Below are positions 1 to 11,708 of a stretch of 64,000 nucleotides of DNA, piece after piece; position 1 is the stretch's first letter; every line of letters starts with the position of its first letter. This DNA comes from Acanthacorydalis orientalis (lineage: Eukaryota; Arthropoda; Insecta; Megaloptera; Corydalidae): the NCBI GenBank assembly GCA_034766995.1, contig CM068316.1:14153000-14216999 (forward strand), given 5' to 3'. Position numbers and translations under genes: made by a program. Under the pieces are notes generated by a model. It was given only the letters and a program-made list of their open reading frames with translations, did no database searches and was not told the DNA's origin.

Positions 1-649
1 TTTTATTTAATTTCACATTTTATTATTTTAAAATTATAATCTTCTTATTATATTTTAATTTAAATTTATACTAAATCTACTCTACAAAGTACTATATAGA
101 AGAACATAAATAATACATTCAAAAATTAATCTGCATGTAAAATGTTTGTATACAATTTGAAAATATTTTTCAAATAAAGTATTAATAAAAAAGTAAATAT
201 AATACGTTAAGAGATTGACAATAAACTCAAATCTATCTAGAAAAAAATAATAATCGTACTAAAGAAAAAAAAATAATTAATAACTACTGAAAAACTATGG
301 AATGAATACTTAAAACCCACCATCATGTGCATATTATGCTAATTTATCATACATTTAAAAAAAATAAATAAAAAATCTCGTTAATCGGGTTCCTTATAAA
401 TCGATAGAAGAATATAAAGTAATGAAACTCTTTGTTTTCTCTCAAATTGCCAATAAATTGTATATTTTTAGATTGAGTTAAAGTGGATTATAAGTGGATT
501 CTATACAATCAATCAAGACACTCAATTCAATGGTTTGTCAGGGACGAAATGTCAAGTATATACTAGAAATTCACCTTCATTTATAAAACATTTAATTTCA
601 GTGTAATCTGCGATTTGTCTCTGTTCACGACTGTTAGGTATTAAAAAGA

Positions 650-696
<47 letters not shown>

Positions 697-2379
697 GTAT
701 ATATATATATACACATATATCCTATATACACAGATATAAACACATTGTGTGCAATAAAAATAGTAAACATGGACCGTTACAAATTATTAATAAAAACAAG
801 AATAATGTTGATACCGATTCCCAAGAAATAAATTTCTGAAGAAATGAGGAAAACAAATTATACTTTTTTCTCGAGAAGAAACACTAATTTTATTTAAATA
901 AATATTAACAATATGCATTTATAGAACTTATTAAATACAGAAATTTTTTTTTTGAATCAAAAATAAAGTTGCAAATCAATGAGACAGAACTTATTCAATT
1001 AAACGATTATTTAAATTTGAATAACATTTATTCATTAATATGTAATTTAATTTGAAAATATTTCGAATAGTAAAAAGATAATATATTTCAATTTAAGAAT
1101 GAACCTAAAAAATACAGAGTACATCAATTTATCTTTGCGTTATGTAAAAGAACTAAAACTTCAATAATTCAATTGAAATATAACCGTAATCAATACATAT
1201 TGTGTTCAGCAATTATTATTCTTAATTTTTTGCATTTCTTTCCATTTTTATCTCACTTTACTATTGATGCTGTAAGATAAAGTATATTCTATTTATTTTG
1301 TTAGGGGTGTAAGGATAATGTATTCATGTTCGTTTGTTGACTTTCTCTAACTTACATGTATAAATTAGTATTAGATAAAGAGATACTCTGTTAACACAGA
1401 CAAGTTGTAGATAATTATTTTTTTATTCGTACATTATATTTGTCCTAGTGTGTCGACATTAACATTTGCATAAAAATAGAATTTAAATAATAACTATTGT
1501 TCTAAATAAATAGATTCGTAATTTATTAATAACTATTTGGGACTTTCCAAAATAAAATAATCATTAATAATAAAATGTTATAAAAAATGTATAACAAGAT
1601 TATGATATAATCTATAAAACAGTTTAATTAAATAATAATCATTTTGATTGTAATTCATTTATTAAAATCAATTTCGTGTGATTAATATCGTATTCTATTT
1701 TAAGTCATTTAACGTACACCACCGTTGTAGGATTTCACTACCGACAATTTATATCAGTTAGTTGCAGAATGGTCTGCTTTTGTAAACCACAATAATGATC
1801 TTATAGTGTTGAATAACAATGTTTCATTCTCTGTTACAAGGGATATCCAGGAAGGGTTGCAACGGAAACTTCTGACGCATTCTATGTACGCACTGAGTCC
1901 TGCATTGCTTAATGACCATTTAATATAACAAACGCTTTTTCTAAGAAAGAATCTTTTTGCATACGGATTTTTTTATGATCATTTATTTTTAAAAAATAAT
2001 CTAGATTTGTAAGATTTTTTTATTAAATATTTAGTACTTAATTATTAAAAATATTTATTTTTAAATCAACCTATCTAAAAGGGTACTTTAGATACCCTGA
2101 AAAGAACCTCTTCACGATAACTCAATCCTTATTAAGTCATTCAGTCCACACTTCATTTATCTTTAAAACGATGAATGATAAATATATAATGATTATTTTT
2201 TTGAAAATTTGAAGAAAATATTATTCCAAATTAATAATAGAAAAAAATGTAAGTCCTCATAATTATTTAATATTTTCTATTTTGATAATGAACGAATTAG
2301 GAAAATTATATATATTTTCGTTCATAAGTGTGGTTTTAACTAGACGAAAATTTATGTGCACTTAATGCAAGTAAGAAAA
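1..2379. other. AT-rich DNA without recognisable gene
   Basis: No reading frame here resembles a protein; the only ORF (552-770, minus) is a translated TA repeat. The block holds a TA/TG microsatellite at about 653-718. A slightly more G+C-rich patch lies at about 1720-1920, with no recognisable content. Confidence 0.6.
653..718. repeat. (TA)n microsatellite
   Basis: Nearly pure TA dinucleotides with a few G interruptions (gtatatgtat) and a CACA tail. It produces the Tyr-Ile runs of the ORF on the minus strand. Confidence 0.95.
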
Positions 2380-2704
2380 ACAATAATACTTTTTCATCAA
2401 TCAATATCAAAATTTTAATTGGCTCATTGCTTTTCGAATGTTAGTTTAAAAGAAATATTTTTAGTTAGATTATTGTTATAAATTGATTTAATTATATAAA
2501 TATAAAATATATAAAAAAAAACTATCATTGAAACTTTACAACAATACTTTTTCATCAATCAACATTAAAATTTTAATTGGCCCATTGTTTTTCGAATATT
2601 AGTTTAAAAGAAATATTTTTAGTTAGATTATTATCATTATAAATTGATTTAATTACATAAATATAAGAAATATAAAAAAACTATCATTGAAAACTTTACA
2701 ACCA
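2380..2704. repeat. Two-copy tandem duplication, period about 158 bp
   Basis: The segment starting CAATAATACTTTTTCATCAA recurs about 158 bp downstream. The shared landmarks come in the same order: TTTTAATTGGC, TTTTCGAATRTTAGTTTAAAAG, TTTTTAGTTAGATTATT, ATTGATTTAATTA and ACTATCATTGAAA. Differences are scattered substitutions and short indels, so this is a moderately old direct duplication. No coding potential is visible. Confidence 0.85.
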
Positions 2705-2732
2705 TTTAACAACACGTATTTTACAAAAAATA

Positions 2733-3253
2733 TTAGGTGTACAAACTAATTCGATGTCATTTTTATAGAAAATGAATGTTTATTTACGGAAACATGGAAT
2801 AAATTTCAGTCCTCAAAATATTCCCCATTATTCTATATAACTTTGCTACATCTATCGGGTTACTGACGAATCTCTTGTCGAAAAAAATAACACCTTTGAG
2901 TCAATGAAGTCATAATACATTTTCAGAACTCTTCCACTATTTTAGAATTGTTTGTATGTTGTATGCGTCATGACACCTTTTCCCAAAGTTGAACAAATCA
3001 TTCTTGCAGCTCGGGCAGCATTTTTTTCAATTGGGATGCGAAAAGTATGCAATGACTAATACACTACTTTTCGGACATCATGGTGTTTACTACTGTTTTG
3101 TGAGGTTATACTAATTAGTTGCCCAAGATATATAGTGATTTTAAATGTTAAGACTGACACTTCAGAATCTTAAAACGACGAGAAAATAATTTAATTTAAA
3201 ACAGAGTTGTGATTAATTCAATTTAAAAGTGTAGAATTAATTTTTTTATCTAA
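2733..3253 (-). mobile_element. Nonautonomous mariner-like family 2, copy 1 (521 bp)
   Basis: The left end reads TTAGGTGTACAAACTAATTC after a TA. The right end is its degenerate inverted copy, ending in ATCTAA before a TA. On the minus strand, next to the left terminus, lie decayed codons reading like the end of a mariner transposase (DFIDSKV, then FFSTRDSSVTR). A segment reading NDLFNFGKRCHDA is shared with the copies at 14247-14735 and 53030-53579. Stops and frame changes are frequent. TTAGG termini and TA target duplications place it in Tc1/mariner; the subfamily is not resolved. Confidence 0.7.
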
Positions 3254-3543
3254 TACAATAAAAATGTGTGTACTGCATTTTGGAAACTCTGCCAAATGTC
3301 AATATTGGCGTTTACTTCGACCACGTGTTAACTATTTGATTGGAAAGTACTACTGAGTAAATTTATGTCATATAAAACATTTTCAAAATGCTAACAAAAT
3401 ATAATTTTTATACTAATATGCTATTTAGTAATTGTAATTATGCTAAAAAAATATTCAGAGGCAATAGAAAATATGGTGTGCGTTAAAAAAATGTTTCAAT
3501 TATAACAAAAAGTTTTAATTATCATCCTTACTCAGTTCTTATT

Positions 3544-3579
<36 letters not shown>

Positions 3580-5040
3580 TATATGTATATATATATATAT
3601 ATATTTACTTCTTTTCTTTCTCATAGAGAAAATTAAATGTATAAACATGTAAAATTCAATAAAACAAATTTTTATTTGTATCATGTAATTTTTTTCTGTT
3701 TGAAAATCAATAACTTTTAACGAGTATCTCATTTTGAGACAATTAATACCATCCAGAGATATTCAACCAACATATTCAAATACATCACTGAAAAATAATT
3801 CTAGGATCACTACTTTAGTCTAAAAACAAGTTTTCCATGACGTATTGCTTACAAAAGAATTACTTTGAAAATAATCATGCAGAGATGTAAAAGTATTTTC
3901 AATATTTTTTATTAGTTTCGTTATTTTTATCTAACCATGTATGACTATTAATATAGTATATAGGTTCATTATTCAAATATATTAAAATAATTTAAAAAAG
4001 GATTAAAAAAAATTACTAGTGTCAAGAAATAAAAAGCATTACAATATGAAATATGTAAGAAAACAGTAATAATATGTGGTGTCTTTCACTTTTTAATTAT
4101 ATCTGTTACATTTTTCTTTCTGATCGTTCTATTACCGAAGGAAATTAAATAACATAATTTTTAAAGCCAAATATTTCAAAAATAAAAATACAATTAATGT
4201 TTATAAAATGATAAAATATTAGAAACACTCTACACATATCTCGTGGATTTAAAACGAGCATCCGATATAATTAATCACAACTAATTCTGCGAAAAATTAT
4301 GCAATACCACACGAGTTATTTATAGAATATCAGAGAGTGCGCATTTAATGAAAATATTCCAAAACTTTTATCATACAAAAATATAAAAGTAAGAATGAAA
4401 TTTGAGTCATATACAAATTAAATTTATATAACAAAGGGCATTCTTAAGATGACCCCAAACATACTCTTTTAGTCACTATTTTTTAGGAACCTAGAAAAAT
4501 AAATGTTATGTATGAATATTGAATATAAATAGGTAATTATTTACAGTCGATCTAGTATTATTAGAAATCATAAAAAACATAAGAAAAACTAAACCTCTTA
4601 CACATTAGTATTGTTTGAAAAAAATCCTAGTAATCGATGGACAAAAACTAAATAAATGATATCCAGAAGGATGGATAAGGTATAAAAGTATGACGTTCGT
4701 ATACAACATCAATAAACTAGAAATTTTAAGCAGTTATACATAGTTAAGTATACTATTCAAAATCTAATGACTATCCAATGAAGTATTGAATTACATGTAA
4801 TTAAAGACTAACACTCCAATAGGAATAGTACAGAATATAATAACAATATCAAAAAGCTAACAATTAGGACAGATATCATATAACAATTATCGTTTACTGC
4901 TGTAAGATATCAGTTTATGGCCTCTATATTATTATAATGAAAAAAATATCCCTAACATACAATAAATAGTCCTCACTCTTACCCTTCTTCAAAATACTAC
5001 TTTTAATATCTAAATATATCTCTCAAATATACCTAATACA
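3254..5040. other. AT-rich DNA without recognisable gene
   Basis: Contains a (TA)n tract at about 3546-3605. Otherwise I see no conserved frame, RNA gene or transposon terminus. The ORF at 3532-3732 is partly translated TA repeat. Confidence 0.55.
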
Positions 5041-5159
5041 ATAGACCCTCGCCGAACAAACTACCTCACCGAACGACTGATTGCACAACGACCAGGCTTC
5101 ATGACGCACCCATTGCTCACCACAAGAGGATTATATCAGGCGAAATAAGGACCGTGACT

Positions 5160-6450
5160 GACTGCTCTACAGCGTGGTGGGGAACTCAGTCACCTCAGTC
5201 AAGAAGACCTACTTGTTATTAATAATGGCGAATTAAAAAAAGCTTGTTAAGTGCATGGGCAATTGTTGAAATTAAAAAGGAATTCCGTCCGGAAATTGAA
5301 GAGTAAAGTTTATATGTGCCAGTTTGAGGACAATGTAATCACCTAATTTTACAAATTGCAATCAAATAGGAAGGAGCTGTTTACTCTAAATAGGTTTTTC
5401 ATCAAAGTCTCAACTTTTTCTATATCTAGGGCCACTGCCACAAAGACGGCTAGAATTTATTGCCCTTCCAATAGTGAATTACTAGAAATCTTCAATGAGG
5501 GTAATTTTTTCTCTAAATACCAGCACTGGTAAATTGCTTGTGTAGACTACCATTAAATCAAATCAGATTATTACCGACAAAATGTAAAGCAGAACAATTT
5601 ATTTTCATTTCTTATACGTACCTTTAAAATTAAATTTTATTGAATGTTTATCGATTAGGATTTCGGCAACTCTACACCAACTAAAAGGTTTACATATTAT
5701 AAGTTCCTTATACAACGACCGTTTCAAGGAATAATCGTCAATTCTGCGCCTATTACAGTCGTTCACCGAGAGTCTACTGTAGATATAAATTCTATATTCA
5801 TGCAGAAATAGGACATGCACCATTAACACACTTGTGTTTAAACAGTGCTACAATTATAGTAAAAAAATAGATAAAATAAAAAGCAATCAATGAAATTCTT
5901 CAAATAGCTCGAAAATGAACTTCTATATATAAAATAATATGATATTTAGATATAACTGATTTATCCAGTTCGAAAATATCCAGAGAGGATTAAATAAAAT
6001 AGAAATATATAATTCAAGATTGAGAAATTTCAGAGAACTAGAACTGAAGGAAGTAGTGAAATCACATCTGCCAGTAAATAAGAAAAAAGATAAATAGAGA
6101 ATCGATTCAACAATAAATAACAATTATTGTACAAACGATAAAAAAATACCACTGTAATAAAAAATATATAAACAACAGACATTATTAGAAAATAATTACA
6201 ATTGCCTCACAGCAAAGGCAATATAGCAACAAAGAACTATATATAAAAATAAACAATATGGTCTATAAAGTAAGATCTAAATTCAACTGTAATATTATAA
6301 CCTCTATGATCTCCAAGACGTTCTTGTATGTTGACCATATTATGAAATTTACAGTATCATCTACCTGAACAACCAAAAATTATTAAGCAATTGTACAGGT
6401 ATCTCCCAAGTAAACAATGAAAAAAATCTATGAATTTTATAAATTGATAA
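5160..6450 (+). pseudogene. Degenerate jockey-like non-LTR retrotransposon relic (endonuclease and RT fragments)
   Basis: Plus-strand frames carry scattered remnants of a non-LTR polyprotein. At 5456-5551 the reading IYCPSNSELLEIF, then FFSKYQHW, stop, IACVDYH resembles the endonuclease stretch that in jockey-clade elements reads VYCPP...IAGGDYNAKH. At 5731-5805 NSAPITVVHREST then VDINSIFM matches the later NSPTHWP...PDVIDFF region. At 6321-6362 FLYVDHIMKFTVSST resembles the reverse-transcriptase F-ADD active-site block, with the aspartates partly lost. The three pieces are in order but in different frames and separated by stops. Ends, poly(A) tail and target duplication were not found. Clade assignment rests on short motifs read by eye. 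Confidence 0.5.
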
Positions 6451-6509
6451 TTTGAAAAAATCATTTAAATTTAACGAATGACATTTCCACATATTACGAG
6501 TAATAGGTA

Positions 6510-7075
6510 TTAGGTTAGTAGGAAAATAATTGCGGTTTTTCTAAATTCTTACTTCAATTTTTTTGAATGAAAGTGTAATTTCATCGTTTTCATGTTAGTA
6601 TTATTTGAAAGTGTATTTTTTGTGCTACATTTTGGTAACATTGTCTTTGGTTTTATTATTAGTTTTGCTTCAAATTAGGCTATTGAATTACAGATCGAAA
6701 AGAATCAAATAAGAGCAATACACGATCACACGTCGCACGATTGACCCACCAAAAGTTGAATGAATTGGGCTATGAAACAGTGCCTCATCCACCATACTGA
6801 TCAGACATCTCGCCAACAGATTAGAACTTGTTTAAGCATTTCGAAAACTTCTTACATGGTAAGATCTTCAATAACCAAGTTCTTGCCGAAAGTGTTTTTC
6901 GAGAGTTTATCAATTTCAGAATTTTACACCACCGAAATAAATAAACTTGTAATTAATTGGAAAAAATGTGTCGATCTAATGGTATTTATTTCGATTAATA
7001 AATTTAATTATTATATGAGAAATATGTATATGATTTTGAATGTTATTAACCGTAATTATTTTTCTACCAACCTAA
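6510..7075 (+). mobile_element. Cecropia-type mariner, C-terminal deletion derivative (copy A, 566 bp)
   Basis: Bounded by TA on both sides. Ends are TTAGGTTAGTAGGAAAATAA at the left and ATTTTTCTACCAACCTAA at the right. After the 5' leader only the first codons of transposase remain (IEKNQIRAI). The sequence then jumps to the region of the second catalytic Asp (HDHTSHD, stop, PTKS) and runs to the C-terminus. Recognisable mariner landmarks are LNELGYETVPHPPY (broken by a frameshift), FYTTEINKLV and WKKCVD near 6920-6980. The helix-turn-helix domain and first catalytic Asp are deleted. This is the converse of the other seven copies, which keep the DNA-binding domain and lose the catalytic one. 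It cannot encode transposase but its ends could be mobilised by a related enzyme. Confidence 0.85.
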
Positions 7076-8817
7076 TATTATTACTTGTTAATATATTTAT
7101 TATATCAAAGTATACATAAATTCCTAAATATGTTGTAATTATAAACTTTTTTAAAAAATATACGTTTGGAGAACTTCATGAAAATATATTTAGTAGTGAA
7201 TATAACAAATATTAAAAATAAAGATATAAATAATTGTATTTAATTCCACTAAAATATACAACTAATATGGGGTTTCGTAAAAATGATGAAACGGCATTAA
7301 AAGTTTAAAAAGAATCTGTTTAAATTGAAGATTAATTAAAACATAAAATATTTCTATGTCATAAAATTATGTGACAAGAAATAAATATAATAAAATTGAC
7401 TACAATAATTATAAACGATTGTATTTATCACAAAAATTAATCGATATTTCTTTCATTTATATCAAACTTTATTTACTGAACAACTAAAAATGTTTTTCTA
7501 CATGAACAGTAGAAATATTTTTCTTTAAATACCAACTTTCTTAAAATTTATATAACATTCGATGACAGTGATGTTGGAAAAGAAAAAAGAACTCGCCACA
7601 AACTCCATTGTTTGTTAATCGATTTAGTACTAAAAAAAATTAGATTTTACAACCGACGTGAAATAAATTACGAAAATAAATTACATCTTAAAGTTCACTG
7701 AAATCAAAATAATCGAGTTTTCGAAGAAAACCATTCCATTGTAAAAATAATCAGGAAAACCAAAGAAAACGGTTAAGATAAAAACGGACTTTATTTCTGT
7801 GAAAGTTTTGTTAATTCTGAAATAATAAACGTTGGCTACCAGTTGCGAAACAAAAGTTCACAAGCATATAATTGGGGCATTAAAGATAATTCCTTGACAC
7901 GATTACATAAATAGAAATGCATACGAATTCAATTTAAATATTTTTTCATGCCGTTAAGTAAACATCATTATACTTTTTTTCAAAGACAGGAACGAAACGT
8001 TCACATTAAAGACATTTTAAAAATACATTCATCAAAAAAATAGTCTGCATGAAAATACTGATTTCACTTACCTAACACAACAATATATAATCGCCATGTC
8101 GAATGTTGCTGACGCATCTAGATGGTTGTAAAGTATCCTCAGCGCAAGTAGTCTCCTTCTTGTTCTTTACACATACATACGTTATACACTTATTACACGC
8201 CAGACATATAACGTCCTAGAAATATCTCTCTACCACCAATAGCCTTGACAGTTCTATAAATATTAAGTCACCGCGGATGCTTTGAATGTTTCACACCATT
8301 TTTGATTTATTTATTTGAAAATATATAACTAACGATCACTGAATATTTCACTGAAATATGATTAATATGTACTTACAAGATTTTTAACACAAACAAGATG
8401 TCAGATAAAATGTTCGCTTGTTAGAAAAGAATCACTAGCTTCCACTTCAGACTTAAATAGATGTTGAGATTTTTTTGCAATTATTTACTGATCTTCAGTA
8501 CGCACAAACTGTCGATTTATCATTGAAGTTCGTTTCACTGTAATTAAACAAATTCTCAATATAAAATCATTTATATGGCTATGAAATCATTTTCATAAAT
8601 TAAAAAGTAATCATAATTAAAATGATAAATTGATTTCGTTTCGTATTCTTTCATTCAGTTTCAATCAAGATTCCAATTTGAGATTCAGTTTCAACAGGTA
8701 GATGACTTGGCATGATTTTAGGGAGGATAATAATGAAATGATTAATTACATTCATTAAATATCAAATTTTGATTTGATATTTGCAAATATTTACCTTTTA
8801 TCATTGTTTAAAACATT

Positions 8818-8863
<46 letters not shown>

Positions 8864-9411
8864 TACCAATTATACAATATATGAAAAATATATTAAACTA
8901 AACAGTTATTAATCATACTTTTTTTATTATTAAAATATGAGATACAATAAATTGATTTATGTAGCTAAGAAAATAAAAACTGAAGTAAATTTATGAAATT
9001 TGCTGTAAAGTAAGCGATTTGAAATAGAAAGGTTATTTTCTTTACTGTCCAGTATAATAACTTTTTACTTCTAAAATGAAATACTATGAAATTAAATATA
9101 GTCACGTTTTCTCCAGCCGATATACTAAAACTTGTCACGTAAAGTTCGTAATCTAATGTTGTACTGTTGTAATCGATATCTAAGGATGAAATATCTTCAA
9201 TATATTTCTAACTAAATTTTCGATTGTTATGTGAAAGTAAATACGTATAAGACTTAGAAGTTCAGCAAGAGAAACAGTAAATTTTCTAAATATTTACTTG
9301 CAAAAAATAAGAGACACTTTTTTATACTATTTGTCATTAATATTTTTATTTAAATAATAATATTAAATAAAATATAAAGTTGCATCAAAATAAATTTTAT
9401 TGGAAGAAATA
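7076..9411. other. AT-rich DNA without recognisable gene
   Basis: Mostly featureless. A (TA)n tract lies at about 8818-8860. The stretch 8080-8300 is richer in G+C and CpG (CGCCATGTCG, CACCGCGGATG) and lacks repeats, so it may be conserved non-coding DNA. No open frame of interest. Confidence 0.5.
8818..8860. repeat. (TA)n microsatellite
   Basis: Pure TA dinucleotide run of just over 40 bp. Confidence 0.95.
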
Positions 9412-9971
9412 TTAGGTTGCTAGACAAACAATTGTCGTTTATGACCTTCAAATGCATACAACTTTTTCTCAGCGATCTGTTTTAAAGTGGTCCAGAACTT
9501 TTGGATGACTGACGGTTAACTTTTGTGCAAACTCTCGAATTGTGTGTGAATCTGATTCAAATAACTCCTTCTCTTGGTCGTTATGAACTGAAGAAGGAAC
9601 CCTGCAACCTTCATTTTCAAGGCTCTCGTTCCCAGCACGAAAATTTTGGAATCATCATTGCACCATACGTTCCTTAATAGTACCCGCACTAAAAGCACCG
9701 TTTAATTTACGAGCAGTTTCTGCTTGTTTATCACCCGTTCTGAACTCATACAAAAAAAATATGATCTTATTTGCTTCTTTCGGTCCTTAATTAAATAGTC
9801 TAATTTGAAGTAAAATTAATAATATAACTACAGTCCATGTTACCAAAATACAGACAGAAAAATGCACTTTAAAATAATATTAATATGAACACAATGAATC
9901 CATGCTTTCATTAAAAAAATAAGGTTAGAATTCAGAAAACTAAAACATCAATTATTTTCCTACCAAGCTAA
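9412..9971 (-). mobile_element. Cecropia-type mariner, HTH-only deletion derivative (copy B, 560 bp)
   Basis: TA-flanked, with TTAGGTTGCTAG at the left edge and TTTCCTACCAAGCTAA at the right; coding sense is on the minus strand. From the right, the leader is followed by the transposase N-terminus: a broken EFRTGDK, AETARKLNGAF, then KERMVQ and, after a stop, WFQNFRAGNESLENE. It continues VHNDQEKELFESD and SHPKVLDHF, then passes straight into the other end. The DDE catalytic domain is absent. The segment matches the paired-like helix-turn-helix (HTH_48-type) region of SETMAR/Hsmar1-like proteins. Frameshifts and stops break it. Confidence 0.85.
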
Positions 9972-10784
9972 TAATTTAGTTTATTCAAATTAAATTATTT
10001 GTTATAAATATAATGATTTTATAAATATAAGATGTCAACTCTAGTTTAAAAAAAATAACGTTCGATGGTAAAAACTAGCCTCTTTCTCAGATTTTAAATG
10101 ATATTATTGTATTTCAGTGGAAGATACACATCAGGAAATAAGTAAGATGGAAAATGTATAAAGGGCAAAAATACTGTTAGTAACAATTATAAGATGATGT
10201 TATATTTTAGGTAAAATTAACAAATGCAGAAGGTAGGTTATTCATCAATTATCACAAAAAAAACCTGTTCGATAAAATGCTAGTTAGTGTTCCTTTTCAT
10301 AATTGTTAAAATTATATTCAGTTTTTGGACAGAATAGTCATTGATAATAAAAAATAGAGCATATGCCATGATGTCAGCAAAAACAGTCGTCTAATCTTAA
10401 GACCAGACCAATATTTACCCTATTGAAGAGATTACATTCCAAAAAAGTATGCTGTATAGTGAATCCTAGAATATCTAATATAGTACACTTAAAACTGTTA
10501 AAAAAAATTAAACGGCGAATGAAAATTTTCTTTACGAAGAATTTAAAAAAGCACACATATTTAGTAAGCATAAAATAAGTTGTCTTGTGCTGTAATAATG
10601 GTAGGGCATTTATTGTGTTGGCCATTACCAAATACGAAAGTTTGATTGAAAAGTTTTTCTATGTCCATTTAGCCCACTTGTATGCTAGAACTCAACTGAT
10701 TATTTTTTTTAACTGAATTAGGACAGAATTTTCAAATCAATGTTAAAAAAGTGTAGTTCGCACAAACATTTAAGATACATAATA
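9972..10784. other. Spacer between two mariner derivatives
   Basis: AT-rich. The minus ORF at 10374-10631 (85 codons, several Phe/Leu-rich stretches) matches no family I recognise and is probably chance. Confidence 0.45.
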
Positions 10785-11324
10785 TTAAGCTTATAGGAAA
10801 ATAATTGTGGTTTTTATTTTCTAAATTGTAACTTTATTTTTTTCAATGAAATTGTGATTTCATTGTTTTCATGTTAATATCATTTTAAAGTGCAGTTTAG
10901 GTCTGTATTTTGGTTTTATTATTTTGCTTCGAATTGGGCTATTGAATTAAGGACGAAAAAGGAGCAAATGAGAGCAATTTTTTACGAGTTCTTAAGGGGT
11001 GGTAAAGCAGTAGGCACTGCCAGTATAATAAACAATGTTTTGGGTGTGGGTTCTGTTAACGTAACGTACGGTGAAATGGTGGTTCTAAAAAGTTCGTGCT
11101 GGGGAGAAAAGCCTTGTATATGAAGAATGTCCGGGCATCTTTCTTCAGTTTATAATGGCCAACTGAAAGCGTTAGTTGAGTCAGAACCACGCACAACAAT
11201 TCGAGAGCTTTCACTAAAATTATGCATTAGTCATCCAATAGTTCTGGACCACTTAAAATAGCTAGCTGAAAAAATGTATATGAATTTAAAAATCATTAAC
11301 CGTATTTTTTTTATACCAATTGAA
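10785..11324 (+). mobile_element. Cecropia-type mariner, HTH-only deletion derivative (copy C, 540 bp)
   Basis: TA-flanked. Ends are degenerate: TTAAGCTTATAGGAAAATAA at the left and ATACCAATTGAA at the right. The plus-strand remnant reads TKKEQMRAIFYEFLRGGKAV in frame. It continues as NNVLGVGSVNVTYGEMVV where relatives have VKERTVQWWF, so the recognition helix is mutated. Then come GQLKALVESEPRTTIREL and SHPIVLDHLK, stop, before the right end. This copy keeps the reading frame through the oligo-T stretch that has slipped in most of the others. The catalytic domain is missing. Confidence 0.85.
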
Positions 11325-11650
11325 TACAATGGTTTAATATGTGTTAATAATTTCACTCGAATTTGATCAAAAAAAAAATCGATCGATTCGATTCCACTGT
11401 GCTAATGACCTTACATTCTTACGTTACTCAAAATATTACTATTTTTTTTAAATATGTAAAAAGTAATGTTAGTCATAAAAATGTAAATAACTAATATAAT
11501 CTTAACTCATTCAACATTGTTTAAATATCAGACTAAGGAAATTTCCACTGAAATGGAATTAGAAGATTATTAATAGATAGAAATATATCTGCTTTATGTC
11601 GATATAATGCTCTTAGAATTTCATGACAAAAAATATTACTAATGACGTTA

Positions 11651-11708
<58 letters not shown>

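Noticed and set aside
5605..5829. Minus-strand 74-codon ORF
   Set aside because: It lies antisense to the jockey-like endonuclease remnant, whose plus-strand reading is more convincing.
10374..10631. 85-codon minus ORF as a gene or RT remnant
   Set aside because: Phe/Leu-rich with no motif; wedged between two transposon copies with no supporting signals.
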